From assembly GCF_036250735.1 (NCBI RefSeq), contig NZ_CP109430.1, positions 1 to 64,000 of the forward strand: DNA of 64,000 nt, given 5' to 3'. Below the pieces are notes generated by a model. It made no database searches. It saw only the letters and a list, made by a program, of their open reading frames with translations, and was not told the DNA's origin. Positions 33,161 through 43,033 of the stretch are shown in pieces. How positions within the stretch are numbered: position 1 is the first letter of the stretch; each line of letters opens with the position of its first letter. The translations under genes and the position numbers were made by a program. This DNA comes from Streptosporangium sp. NBC_01495. GTDB taxonomy: Bacteria; Actinomycetota; Actinomycetes; Streptosporangiales; Streptosporangiaceae.

Positions 33161-34456
33161 ATGGCGCTCGCAACCACTGAGAACACCACCACCTCCTCCT
33201 CCGGTCGTGCCGACGACACGCGTGACCGGCGCTTCGGCCCCGCCGTCGCCCTGTCCTGCCGGGAGTGCGGTGCCCGCTACGACCTCGGCCCCGACTTCGC
33301 CTGTAGCGAGTGTTTCGGGCCCCTTGAGATCGCGTACGACTTCGGGCGTGTGACCCGGGAGCAGATCGCCGAGGGGCCGACCAACATCTGGCGCTACCGC
33401 TCGTTGCTGCCCGTCCCCGAGGACGTGGCCTCCAAGCCCAACATGGCGCCCGGCTGGACCAAGCTCGTCAACGCCGGAAACCTCGCCCGCGAGCTGGGCA
33501 TCCGCTCCCTGCACGTGAAGGACGACTCCGGCAACCCCACGCACTCCTTCAAGGACCGTGTGGTTGCCATCGCCGTCGAGGCGGCCAGAAACTTCGGTTT
33601 CCACACCCTCTCCTGCTCCTCCACCGGCAACCTGGCCGGCGCCGTGACCGCCGCCGCCGCGCGGGCCGGGCTGGACGCCTGCGTGTTCATCCCCTCCGAC
33701 CTCGAGCAGGCCAAGATCGTCATGGCCTCCGTGTACGGCGGCAGGCTCATCGGCATCGAGGGCACGTACGACGACGTGAACCGCTTCTGCTCCGAGCTCA
33801 TCGGCGACGAGCTGGGCGACCAGTGGGGCTTCGTCAACGTCAACCTCCGCCCGTACTACGCGGAGGGGTCCAAGACGCTGGCCTACGAGATCGCCGAGCA
33901 GCTCGGCTGGCGCATCCCCGACCAGATCGTCATCCCGGTCGCGTCGGGCTCGCAGCTCACGAAGGTCGACAAGGGATTCAAGGAGCTGATCCGGCTCGGT
34001 CTGGTCGAGGACAGGCCCTACAAGATCTTCGCGGCCCAGGCCGAGGGGTGCTCCCCGGTCTCCGCCGCCTACAAGGCGGGCCACGACGTGATCCGCCCGG
34101 TGAAGCCGGACACGATCGCCAAGTCGCTGGCGATCGGCAACCCGGCCGACGGCCCGTACGTCCTGGACATCGCCCGCCGCACCGGCGGCGCGGTCGAGGA
34201 CGTCACCGACGCCGAGATCGTCGACGCGATCCGGCTGCTGGCCAGGACCGAGGGCATCTTCGCCGAGACCGCCGGAGGCGTCGTCGTCGGGGTGCTGCGC
34301 AAGCTGGTCGCCTCGGGCACGCTCGACCCCGACGCCGAGACCGTGATCCTCAACACCGGCGACGGTCTCAAGACCCTTGACGCGGTGGCCGCGGAGGCCC
34401 GCCCAACCGCGGTGATTCGGCCTTCTCTTGACGCATTCCGTGCGGCTATCGCCTAG
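33161..34456 (+). CDS. Threonine-synthase-like PLP enzyme, candidate homocysteine synthase
   Basis: A 431-residue fold-type II PLP enzyme of the threonine synthase family. N-terminal CRECG and CSECF form a zinc-ribbon-like pair (about 33-54). The PLP lysine lies in NPTHSFKDRV (about 128), where ordinary actinobacterial ThrC reads NPTGSFKDRG. SSTGNLAGA is the phosphate-binding loop, and GSGSQLTKV-like residues line the cofactor phosphate site (ASGSQLTKV). The gene follows a SAM riboswitch and precedes a sulfur-carrier gene by 22 bp. That context suggests use of O-phosphohomoserine with carrier-bound sulfide to make homocysteine, rather than threonine. From memory, such an enzyme (MetM) with a carrier partner has been described in Streptomyces. 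Plain threonine synthase remains the alternative. Confidence 0.85.
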   Translation: MALATTENTTTSSSGRADDTRDRRFGPAVALSCRECGARYDLGPDFACSECFGPLEIAYDFGRVTREQIAEGPTNIWRYRSLLPVPEDVASKPNMAPGWTKLVNAGNLARELGIRSLHVKDDSGNPTHSFKDRVVAIAVEAARNFGFHTLSCSSTGNLAGAVTAAAARAGLDACVFIPSDLEQAKIVMASVYGGRLIGIEGTYDDVNRFCSELIGDELGDQWGFVNVNLRPYYAEGSKTLAYEIAEQLGWRIPDQIVIPVASGSQLTKVDKGFKELIRLGLVEDRPYKIFAAQAEGCSPVSAAYKAGHDVIRPVKPDTIAKSLAIGNPADGPYVLDIARRTGGAVEDVTDAEIVDAIRLLARTEGIFAETAGGVVVGVLRKLVASGTLDPDAETVILNTGDGLKTLDAVAAEARPTAVIRPSLDAFRAAIA

Positions 34457-34478
34457 AAATCGTGAAAGGTACTGAATT

Positions 34479-34754
34479 ATGAGCGTTTCTGTGCGGATTC
34501 CGACGATTCTCCGGACTTACACCGATGGTGCTGCCGAGGTGAACGGAGAGGGAGAGACCCTGCGCGATGTTCTGCAGAAGCTCGACGCGGACTTCCCGGG
34601 GATCGGCGCCCGGATTCTTGATGAATCGGGAAAGATCCGACGTTTTGTCAACGTCTATGTGGGGGATGAGGACGTCCGTTTTGTCGACAACCTCGACACG
34701 GCCACGCCCCCCGGCGTTCAGGTCTCCATCATCCCCGCGGTGGCCGGAGGCTGA
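34479..34754 (+). CDS. MoaD/ThiS-family sulfur-carrier protein
   Basis: A 91-residue ubiquitin-like beta-grasp protein ending in VAGG, the diglycine tail that is adenylated and thiocarboxylated in MoaD, ThiS and CysO. It resembles CysO-type carriers (VRIPTILRTYTDGAAEVNG at the N-terminus, RRFVNVYVGDEDVRF in the core). AAAGG precedes the ATG and the gene follows the threonine-synthase-like gene by 22 bp, so the two are under the same riboswitch. It probably donates sulfur to the upstream enzyme. The E1-like activator and any JAMM protease must be encoded elsewhere. Confidence 0.93.
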   Translation: MSVSVRIPTILRTYTDGAAEVNGEGETLRDVLQKLDADFPGIGARILDESGKIRRFVNVYVGDEDVRFVDNLDTATPPGVQVSIIPAVAGG

Positions 34755-34815
34755 TTCTGCCGCCCTCGCGCGGCCCTGACCGCGCCCGTGCCGCCCCCGG
34801 TGGCGACCACGACTC

Positions 34816-34857
34816 CACGGCACCCGCCCGGCTCCGGCCGGGCGGGTGCCGTGTTTT
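34816..34857 (+). terminator. Intrinsic terminator after the sulfur-carrier gene
   Basis: Perfect 17-bp arms 34816-34832 and 34837-34853, tccg loop, followed by tttta. It ends the riboswitch-controlled unit. Confidence 0.92.
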
Positions 34858-35102
34858 ATGACGCAAGCTCATATTTGTGGCGCGGATGAATAACGTAACC
34901 CTTAACTAACTAATAGTGATGGTGAAACTTTGTTCTCGGGCTAAAAGCTCTCGTAAAGAGGTAGTTTGGTGCTTGACTCTGTTGCCCTACCGCTTCCCAC
35001 AGGTATGGTCGGAACGATCGAGGGGGCGAAGTCCGTCCCGGAGATTGAGGACTTCGCGAGAGGAATGGGCGTCGTCCTTAAGACCAGTAAGAGGAGTCGC
35101 AA
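34858..35102 (+). promoter_or_regulatory. Cold-shock gene upstream region with leader stem-loop
   Basis: No gene. The segment is relatively AT-rich. A -35-like ttgact (34973-34978) and a tatggt (35004-35009) are present but too far apart (25 bp) for a normal promoter. A perfect 9-bp inverted repeat, gcgaagtcc (35026-35034) and ggacttcgc (35049-35057), lies 45 bases before the start codon and would sit in the mRNA leader, as often in cold-shock genes. Confidence 0.5.
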
Positions 35103-35303
35103 GTGGCGCAGGGCACCGTCAAATGGTTCAACGCGGACAAGGGCTACGGCTTCATCGCGGTAGACGGTGGTAAGGATGTGTTCGTCCATTACTCCGCGAT
35201 CATGATGGATGGCTATCGTGCCCTCGAGCAGGGCCAGCGGGTCGAGTTCGAGATCACCCAGGGTCAGAAGGGTCCCCAGGCGGAGTCCGTCCGGGCGGTC
35301 TGA
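35103..35303 (+). CDS. Cold-shock domain protein
   Basis: A 66-residue CspA-family RNA chaperone of the actinobacterial ScoF type. RNP1 is KGYGFI and RNP2 is VFVHYSAI; the N-terminus is [13 protein letters not shown]. It binds single-stranded nucleic acid and prevents RNA secondary structure. The GTG start follows GAGGAG at six bases. The following groEL is 0.6 kb away with its own promoter. Confidence 0.96.
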   Translation: MAQGTVKWFNADKGYGFIAVDGGKDVFVHYSAIMMDGYRALEQGQRVEFEITQGQKGPQAESVRAV

Positions 35304-35716
35304 CGTAGCCGCTTCGTGAATTCGCAGGGAAGAGCCGGTGGATCCCGCGGCATCGCAGTTCGCTGGATCCTCACCGCCTAGGCCCGGCTTGCCCCCCAAC
35401 CGGCGAGCCGGGCCTTCGCGTCGTACGGGGTGCGCCGAGGTCGTGCGGGATACCGGGATATGTGGTCATGAGGTGCGCCGAGGTCGTGCGGGGCCACACG
35501 GTCGTACGAAGTCCACAGGGGTCGTGCGGGGCACGTGGAGGCGGGTGCGGGACACGCCCGGCGCGGCACGGGACACGGGACCACGGGGACGCGGAGACGC
35601 CACCGGCCATGCGCCGACGATGACGTGCCGCGTACGCCGACATGACGCGGGATCTACGCCGGTGTGACGCGGAGCTGAAGTCCCCTCCACGCGCGGCCCA
35701 GGTCAGCGGATCGCGG
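35304..35716. other. Intergenic region with short direct repeats
   Basis: No gene is supported. tgcgccgaggtcgtgcggg occurs at 35431-35449 and again at 35474-35492, and related gtcgtgcgggg/gggacacg words recur to about 35600. Confidence 0.5.
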
Positions 35717-35746
35717 CTTGCACTCGTCGGGGTAGAGTGCTAAACA
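35717..35746 (+). promoter_or_regulatory. groEL promoter overlapping first CIRCE operator
   Basis: A sigma-70-type promoter, ttgcac (35718-35723), 17 bp, taaaca (35741-35746). A CIRCE element, cttgcactc-N9-gagtgctaa (35717-35743), lies over it; the right arm is perfect and the left arm has mismatches. HrcA binding here would block RNA polymerase. Confidence 0.85.
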
Positions 35747-35751
35747 GATTG

Positions 35752-37514
<1,763 letters not shown>

Positions 37515-37529
37515 GTCCACGCGCTTTCG

Positions 37530-37569
37530 AAAAAGAGGCGACCCCGAAGTGCCGGGGCCGCCTCTTTTT
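37530..37569 (+). terminator. Intrinsic terminator of groEL
   Basis: Hairpin with arms about 37530-37546 and 37553-37569, one A-C mismatch, and a T-run at the end. The leading A-run makes it possibly bidirectional. Confidence 0.9.
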
Positions 37570-37620
37570 GTCTTTCCGTCCTCCGTCGCCCGGCGCGGTG
37601 GCCCGTACGCGGCCCCGAGG

Positions 37621-39642
37621 TCAGCCGAGCTGTGCGGGGAGCGGCCTGGAGTGCAGGACGGTCAGGGAGGTGACCGCGCGGGTCAGGACCACGTAGAGGC
37701 GGGCCAGGCCCCGGGGTTCCGCGTCGACGATGTCGGCGGGTTCGGCCACGATCACGTGGTCGTACTCCAGGCCCTTGGCCAGGGACGCCGGGATGACCAG
37801 GAGGCGGTGGTCGTCGACCGTGTCGGGGCCCAGCACCCGGTGCTCCAGGTGGGACAGGGCCTCGGACACGGCACCCACCGAGGCGTCGGGGACGATGACG
37901 CCGATCGACCCCTCGCGGGCGAGCGCCTCATCGGCGGCGCGGGCCAGCGACGCGGCCAGGTCGGGCGCCGGGCGCACCGACAGGGAGCCCGCGCCGGGTC
38001 GCAGCGACCGGGGGGCGGCCAGGTCCGGGGCGACGAAGGGCAGCAGCCTGGCCGCGTAGTCGAGGACCTCGCGGGGCACGCGGAAGCCGAGGGTCAGCTC
38101 GGTGACCGCACCGTCCTCGAAGCCGAGATGGGTCAGGACCTCCGTCCAGGAGCGGGCGGACCAGGGCGTGGTGCCCTGCGCGAGGTCGCCCAGCACGGTG
38201 GCCGAGCCGGTGCGGCAGCGCCGCCCCAGGGCCCGCAGCTGCATGGCCGACAGGTCCTGGGCCTCGTCCACGACCAGGTGGCCCAGCGGGACGGTCCGCT
38301 CGATCATGTCGGCCAGCTCGTCCATCAGCGCGCCGTCGGCCGCCGACCACTTGGCCGAGCGGAAGGACTTGGCGGGCTTCGCCCACAGCAGCAGCGACTG
38401 CTCCTCGGCCGTGAGGTCGTCCTTGGCGGCGGCGGCGAGGAAGGCGGGGTCGCTGAACAGCCGATGAAGCACCTGCTGCGGGGTGAGCTTGGGCCAGACC
38501 AGGTCCACCAGCTGCCTGACCGGCTTGGACCTGGCCACCGCGTCCTGCACCCGGTCGTCGGGCGACTCGCCGCGCTGCTCCATCCGGACGAGCACCAGGT
38601 GGGCGAGGCGCTGGGCGAGCGTGGCGCGCCCCGGGCCGTAGCGGGTGGTGCCGCGCAGCGCGGCGACGATCTCGCGGACCTCGTGGTCGGCCACCCGGTA
38701 GCGGTTGATCCCCTTGGTGAACAGCACGCCCTCGGTGGGCTTGACGACGTGCATCCACAGGGCTCGCCCGAGCACGGGGACGATCCTCGCGTCACCCTTG
38801 ACGGTGCTGACGGCGGGGTCCTCCGGGGTGGAGTGGTCGCCGAGGATCCCGGCCGCCGTGGTCTGGTCGACCTTGACCTCGCCCAGGGCGGGGAGCACGG
38901 AGGAGATGTAGGAGAGGAACGCCCGGTTCGGGCCGACGATCATCACGCCCGACCTGGCGAGCCGCTCGCGGTGGGTGAAGAGCAGGTAGGCGGCCCGGTG
39001 CAGGCCGACGGCGGTCTTCCCGGTGCCGGGGGCGCCCTGGACGCACACCGTCCGCCCCAGGTCCGAGCGGACGATCTCGTCCTGGTCGGGCTGGATCGTC
39101 GCGACGATGTCGCGCATCGGTCCCGAGCGCGGTCGCTCGATCTCCTCGGTCAGGATCCTGCTCTGGGCGAGGGCGGCGCCGCCCTGGTCGAGGCGCTCGT
39201 CCTCGTAGGCGGTGAGGTCACCGCCCCGGTAGCCGAACCTGCGGCGCAGGGCGACGCGCATCGGGTCGGACGGGCTGGCCTGGTAGAAGGCCCGCGAGAC
39301 CGGGGCCCGCCAGTCGATGACCAGGGGGCGGCTGCTGTCGTCGTGGACGTGCCTGCGCCCGACGTAGACCGTACCGGGAAGGTCGTCTCCCGCCTGGCGG
39401 TCGAGGCGGCCGAAGAACAGGGGGGTGCCGGAGTGGTCGGCGAGCGCCTCGACGCGCTGGTCCAGCAGCGCCTGCAGGATCTGCTGGGAGACCCAGTCCC
39501 CGGCGGCGTCGGAGGAGAGGGAGCGGGCGTGCTCGCGCATCGCGCGGAGCGCCGCCCTGGAGGTGGCCAGGTGCTCGCGCTCGGCGGCGAGGATCCGGGC
39601 GGGGTCGTCGGTTATGTCAGGGGCCAATTGATGTGCGGGCAC
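37621..39642 (-). CDS. HelD-family RNA polymerase-associated helicase
   Basis: A 673-residue superfamily 1 helicase-like protein of the HelD/HelR group, which removes or recycles RNA polymerase from DNA. An N-terminal coiled-coil arm (AEREHLATSRAALRAMREHA, about 20-40) is followed by Walker A GAPGTGKTA, Walker B VVDEAQDLS and the C-terminal motif LYVVLTRA. The actinobacterial HelR subgroup can displace rifampicin, so a resistance role is possible; no rifampicin-associated element is visible upstream. The start is GTG at 39642 with GGGAGG nine bases before it; an upstream start would add 44 atypical residues. Confidence 0.87.
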   Translation of the reverse strand: MPAHQLAPDITDDPARILAAEREHLATSRAALRAMREHARSLSSDAAGDWVSQQILQALLDQRVEALADHSGTPLFFGRLDRQAGDDLPGTVYVGRRHVHDDSSRPLVIDWRAPVSRAFYQASPSDPMRVALRRRFGYRGGDLTAYEDERLDQGGAALAQSRILTEEIERPRSGPMRDIVATIQPDQDEIVRSDLGRTVCVQGAPGTGKTAVGLHRAAYLLFTHRERLARSGVMIVGPNRAFLSYISSVLPALGEVKVDQTTAAGILGDHSTPEDPAVSTVKGDARIVPVLGRALWMHVVKPTEGVLFTKGINRYRVADHEVREIVAALRGTTRYGPGRATLAQRLAHLVLVRMEQRGESPDDRVQDAVARSKPVRQLVDLVWPKLTPQQVLHRLFSDPAFLAAAAKDDLTAEEQSLLLWAKPAKSFRSAKWSAADGALMDELADMIERTVPLGHLVVDEAQDLSAMQLRALGRRCRTGSATVLGDLAQGTTPWSARSWTEVLTHLGFEDGAVTELTLGFRVPREVLDYAARLLPFVAPDLAAPRSLRPGAGSLSVRPAPDLAASLARAADEALAREGSIGVIVPDASVGAVSEALSHLEHRVLGPDTVDDHRLLVIPASLAKGLEYDHVIVAEPADIVDAEPRGLARLYVVLTRAVTSLTVLHSRPLPAQLG

Positions 39643-39779
39643 GCTGAAGCGCCTCCCATTCGATAAACGGAGGTGGTGGTCGTCGGGCAGCGAATCGACC
39701 AGCCTAGCGGTGCTCCTCCCGCGCCTCAAAAGGATTAACGGCGGAGTGGGACGCGGCGGTCGCGGGTATCCCAACGATC

Positions 39780-40088
39780 GTGCGGATCTCTCCGGTCATC
39801 CCGGTCGTCGCCAATCTTCTGCTGGCCGCGCTCTGGGGGCTTTCGGTGTTCGCGGGCTGGGGGTTCGAGGCCTTCTGCTCCGATTTCGGCTGCGCGGACA
39901 GGCTGGACGGGGTGGTCCGGTTGTCGTCCCTGTTCGCGGCCGTCGCGGCCTGCTGTACGGTGGCCGCTCTGCTGACGCCGGTGACGCGCGGCGACAAAAA
40001 TCGTTTTACCGTTCTGCTGGCCGCCGGGGTGGCCGCCTGGGTGATCGCGGAGGGCATTCTCTTCGCCGGCGGCCTGATCGTTCGGTAA
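39780..40088 (+). CDS. Small membrane protein
   Basis: A 102-residue protein with three hydrophobic segments (about 5-27, 47-65 and 78-100) and two cysteines in FCSDFGCAD between the first two. It starts at GTG with a weak ribosome-binding site. No family recognised; probably a plasma-membrane protein. Confidence 0.55.
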   Translation: MRISPVIPVVANLLLAALWGLSVFAGWGFEAFCSDFGCADRLDGVVRLSSLFAAVAACCTVAALLTPVTRGDKNRFTVLLAAGVAAWVIAEGILFAGGLIVR

Positions 40089-40276
40089 TCACCCTGACAC
40101 CCTCCGTAATTCTCCGTCGAAATGGCGAAAAAGCGAGGCGAACATGGTGACTCCCACAGATCATGGGGGTATGTCGCCAGTGGCCTCTAGGCCTAGCGAG
40201 GGGGTGGTTTGTTTGTCGAAAGCCCGCGGGATTTCGTGGACCTGACACAAATTGACGACGTGTTCGCCATGTGGGG

Positions 40277-41923
40277 TCATTCTCCGGCGAGCACGTCGTC
40301 CGCGTCGATGATCTGATACGCGTACCCCTGCTCGGCCAGGAAGCGCTGCCGGTGGGCGGCGAAATCCTGGTCCACGGTGTCACGGCTGACCACCGAGTAG
40401 AACCGTGCCCCGCCCCCGTCCGCCTTCGGCCGCAGCACCCGGCCCAGCCGCTGCGCCTCCTCCTGCCGGGACCCGAAGGTGCCCGACACCTGGATGGCCA
40501 CCGCCGCCTCCGGCAGGTCGATGGAGAAGTTGGCGACCTTGGAGACGACCAGGACCTGGATCTCCTTGTCGCGGAACGCCTGGAAGAGCCGCTCCCGCTC
40601 CTTGATCTTCGTCTCTCCCTTGATCACCGGTGCGTTCAGGTGCTCGCCGAGCTCGTCGAGCTGGTCGATGTACTGCCCGATGACCAGCACCTGCTCGTCC
40701 AGGTGCCGCCGGACCAGCGCCTCGGTCACCCGTGTCTTGGACGGCGTGGTCGCGCAGAACCGGTAGCGCTCCTCGGACTCGGCCATCGCGTAGGCCAGCC
40801 GCTCCTCGTCGGTCAGCGTCACCCGCACCTCGACGCAGTCGGCCGGGGCGATCCAGCCCTGGTTCTCCATCTCCTTCCACGGCGCGTCGTACCGCTTGGG
40901 GCCGATCAGGGAGAACACGTCGCCCTCCCTGCCGTCCTCGCGCACGAGCGTCGCGGTCAGGCCCACCCGCCGCCTGGCCTGCAGGTCGGCGGTCATCCGG
41001 AAGATCGGCGCGGGCAGCAGGTGCACCTCGTCGTAGACGACCAGGCCCCAGTCGCGGGCGTCGAACAGCTCCAGGTGCCGGTAGACGCCCTGCCTGCGGG
41101 TCGTCATCACCTGGTACGTGGCGATGGTGACGGGCCGGATCTCCTTCTTCGTGCCGGTGTACTCGCCGATCTCGTCCTCGGTCAGCGAGGTCCGCTTGAG
41201 CAGCTCCTGCTTCCACTGGTGTGCGGAGACCGTGTTGGTCACCAGGATCAGCGTCGTCGCCTTGGCCTGCGCCATCGCCGCCGCGCCCACGATCGTCTTG
41301 CCCGCCCCGCAGGGGAGCACGACCACGCCGGAGCCGCCGTGCCAGAACGCCTCGGCGGCCTCCCGCTGGTAGGTGCGCAGCTCCCAGCCGTCCTCGGTGA
41401 GCGCGATCGGGTGGTGCTCGCCGTCGACGTATCCGGCCAGGTCCTCGGCGGGCCAGCCCAGCTTGAGCAGGTGCTGCTTGATGTTGCCGCGCTCGCTCGG
41501 GTGCACCGCCACGCCGTCGTCGCCCAGGCGCTCGCCCAGCAGCGGCTGGATCTTCTTGGCGCGCAGGACCTCTTCCAGCACGGCCTTGTCGGTGCTGGTC
41601 AGGGCGAGGCCGTGGACGGGGTGCTTCTCCAGGCGGAGCCTGCCGTAGCGCGACATCGTCTCGGCGACGTCGACCAGCAGCGCGTGCGGCACGGGGTAGC
41701 GGCTGTGGGCGATCAGCGCGTCGATCACCTGCTCGGCGTCGTGCCCGGCCGCCCGCGCGTTCCACAGCGCCAGGGGGGTGATCCGGTAGGTGTGCACGTG
41801 CTCGGGGGCACGCTCCAGCTCCGCGAACGGGGCGATCGCCTTGCGGCACTCCCCGGCCCGCTCGTGATCGACCTCAAGGAGCAGGGTTTTGTCCGATTGG
41901 ACGATCAATGGTCCGTCAGTCAC
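40277..41923 (-). CDS. Bacterial XPB-type DNA repair helicase
   Basis: A 548-residue superfamily 2 helicase of the XPB/Rad25 family found in actinobacteria. An N-terminal Helicase_C_3-like domain leads to the damage-recognition region. Walker A is LPCGAGKT (about 205), motif II DEVH in VVYDEVHLLPAP, motif III LTATLVREDG and motif VI QRLGRVLRP. It unwinds DNA 3' to 5', presumably in nucleotide excision repair. Start GTG with AAGGGAGAA five bases before. Confidence 0.95.
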   Translation of the reverse strand: MTDGPLIVQSDKTLLLEVDHERAGECRKAIAPFAELERAPEHVHTYRITPLALWNARAAGHDAEQVIDALIAHSRYPVPHALLVDVAETMSRYGRLRLEKHPVHGLALTSTDKAVLEEVLRAKKIQPLLGERLGDDGVAVHPSERGNIKQHLLKLGWPAEDLAGYVDGEHHPIALTEDGWELRTYQREAAEAFWHGGSGVVVLPCGAGKTIVGAAAMAQAKATTLILVTNTVSAHQWKQELLKRTSLTEDEIGEYTGTKKEIRPVTIATYQVMTTRRQGVYRHLELFDARDWGLVVYDEVHLLPAPIFRMTADLQARRRVGLTATLVREDGREGDVFSLIGPKRYDAPWKEMENQGWIAPADCVEVRVTLTDEERLAYAMAESEERYRFCATTPSKTRVTEALVRRHLDEQVLVIGQYIDQLDELGEHLNAPVIKGETKIKERERLFQAFRDKEIQVLVVSKVANFSIDLPEAAVAIQVSGTFGSRQEEAQRLGRVLRPKADGGGARFYSVVSRDTVDQDFAAHRQRFLAEQGYAYQIIDADDVLAGE

Positions 41924-42155
41924 AGACTTCTCCCTTGGTTACCGCAGGTTACGGCAGATCAGCTCATGGTCGCACTCGTGGACGCCCGCCGGATCGTCCC
42001 GCGTCCCGCGCTCCCTGTGTGCAACAGGCGGAAACGTCAGGGCAGTCCCGCCCGGCCCTCCGGATCTCATGCGTCCCTCCGCCCGTCCGCCGGATGTCCG
42101 GTCATCGCCTGCCCGTCGCTCGCGCGCACAATCCGGCAGGCGGTCCCCGGCATGG

Positions 42156-42728
42156 TCAGCCGGAACCGAAGGCGCCGTTGAGGCCGGCGACGATGAAGAA
42201 GGTCACGCCCAGGACGAGCAGCACGAAGTTGACGGCGATGCTGATCCAGGTCCACCTGAGCAGGTTCCTCGCGCCTTGCGGGTCGGTGTCGACCCTGCCC
42301 AGCGCGAGACCCGACAGGATGGTGCCGACGAGGCCGCCGAGACTCACGAAGCAGCTCAGCGCGAGCACGAGGCTGATGACCAGGGCGACGATCGCGTGCG
42401 TCCTGACACCCTCGACGTTGCGAGGCGGCGGGGCCCCGTGGCCCTGTCCCTGCCCGTACCCCTGCCCGTACCCCTGTCCGTAGCCCTGCCCGTAGGGCTG
42501 CTCGCCGTATCCCTGCCCGTATCCCTGGTCGGCGTAGCCGGGGGTCTGGCCGTAGCCCGGGGCCTGGCCGTAGTCGGGCTGGGTGTATCCGGGCTGGTGA
42601 CTCTGCTGGGTCTGCTCGTAGCCGTACGGCTGCCGGTCGTGACCCGGGGTCTGGCCCGGCCCCGTGGTGTAGGGGCTCTTCCAGTCGTCCGGGTTGGTGC
42701 TGGGGCCTTCGGAGTGACCGCTGCTCAC
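42156..42728 (-). CDS. DUF4190/CD225-like membrane protein with Gly-Tyr-Gln-rich N-terminus
   Basis: A 190-residue protein. Residues 1-100 are hydrophilic, with many YGQG and PGYGQ repeats, probably disordered. Residues about 110-185 hold two membrane segments ([19 protein letters not shown] and [18 protein letters not shown]) around [18 protein letters not shown], typical of DUF4190 and CD225-like proteins. It lies between two helicase-related genes on the same strand. A palindrome at 42769-42780 is about 40 bp before the start. Confidence 0.85.
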   Translation of the reverse strand: MSSGHSEGPSTNPDDWKSPYTTGPGQTPGHDRQPYGYEQTQQSHQPGYTQPDYGQAPGYGQTPGYADQGYGQGYGEQPYGQGYGQGYGQGYGQGQGHGAPPPRNVEGVRTHAIVALVISLVLALSCFVSLGGLVGTILSGLALGRVDTDPQGARNLLRWTWISIAVNFVLLVLGVTFFIVAGLNGAFGSG

Positions 42729-42768
42729 TGGGGATCTCTCGCTTCTATGGAGCTCAGAACGTCAACTG

Positions 42769-42780
42769 ATATCACGATAT
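42769..42780. promoter_or_regulatory. Palindrome atatcacgatat, candidate operator
   Basis: Differs by one base from the perfect palindrome at 15434-15445. Both lie just upstream of genes for small domain-of-unknown-function proteins. Confidence 0.4.
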
Positions 42781-43033
42781 GGGCCGTGAGCCGCGCGCCA
42801 CAGGCGAATGGACTCGGTCGCGTCCCGGCGGCTGGAACCCGGAGGAGACCCGGAGAAGGACCCTCGCGCCCCGGCGAGCGAGGCGGCGGGCGACGCGCCG
42901 TCGCCGGACCCCGGACCGCCGGCCGAGCTCGCGGCGGGCCCGTCCCGGAACCGAGACTACCTCGTGGCCTTCTCCGGCACACCGGGGTCGGGGACGAGCC
43001 TTCCCGATCTCCATGGGACCGGCAGGAGGCATC
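42781..43033. other. Intergenic region, nothing recognised
   Basis: Part of a 305-bp gap (42729-43033) between two minus-strand genes. Apart from the palindrome at its edge, I see no gene, repeat or terminator. Confidence 0.5.

Noticed and set aside
33161..34456. Ordinary threonine synthase (thrC)
   Set aside because: Not excluded, but the SAM riboswitch, the sulfur carrier next door and the changed PLP motif make it a less likely sole role; no gene symbol was assigned.
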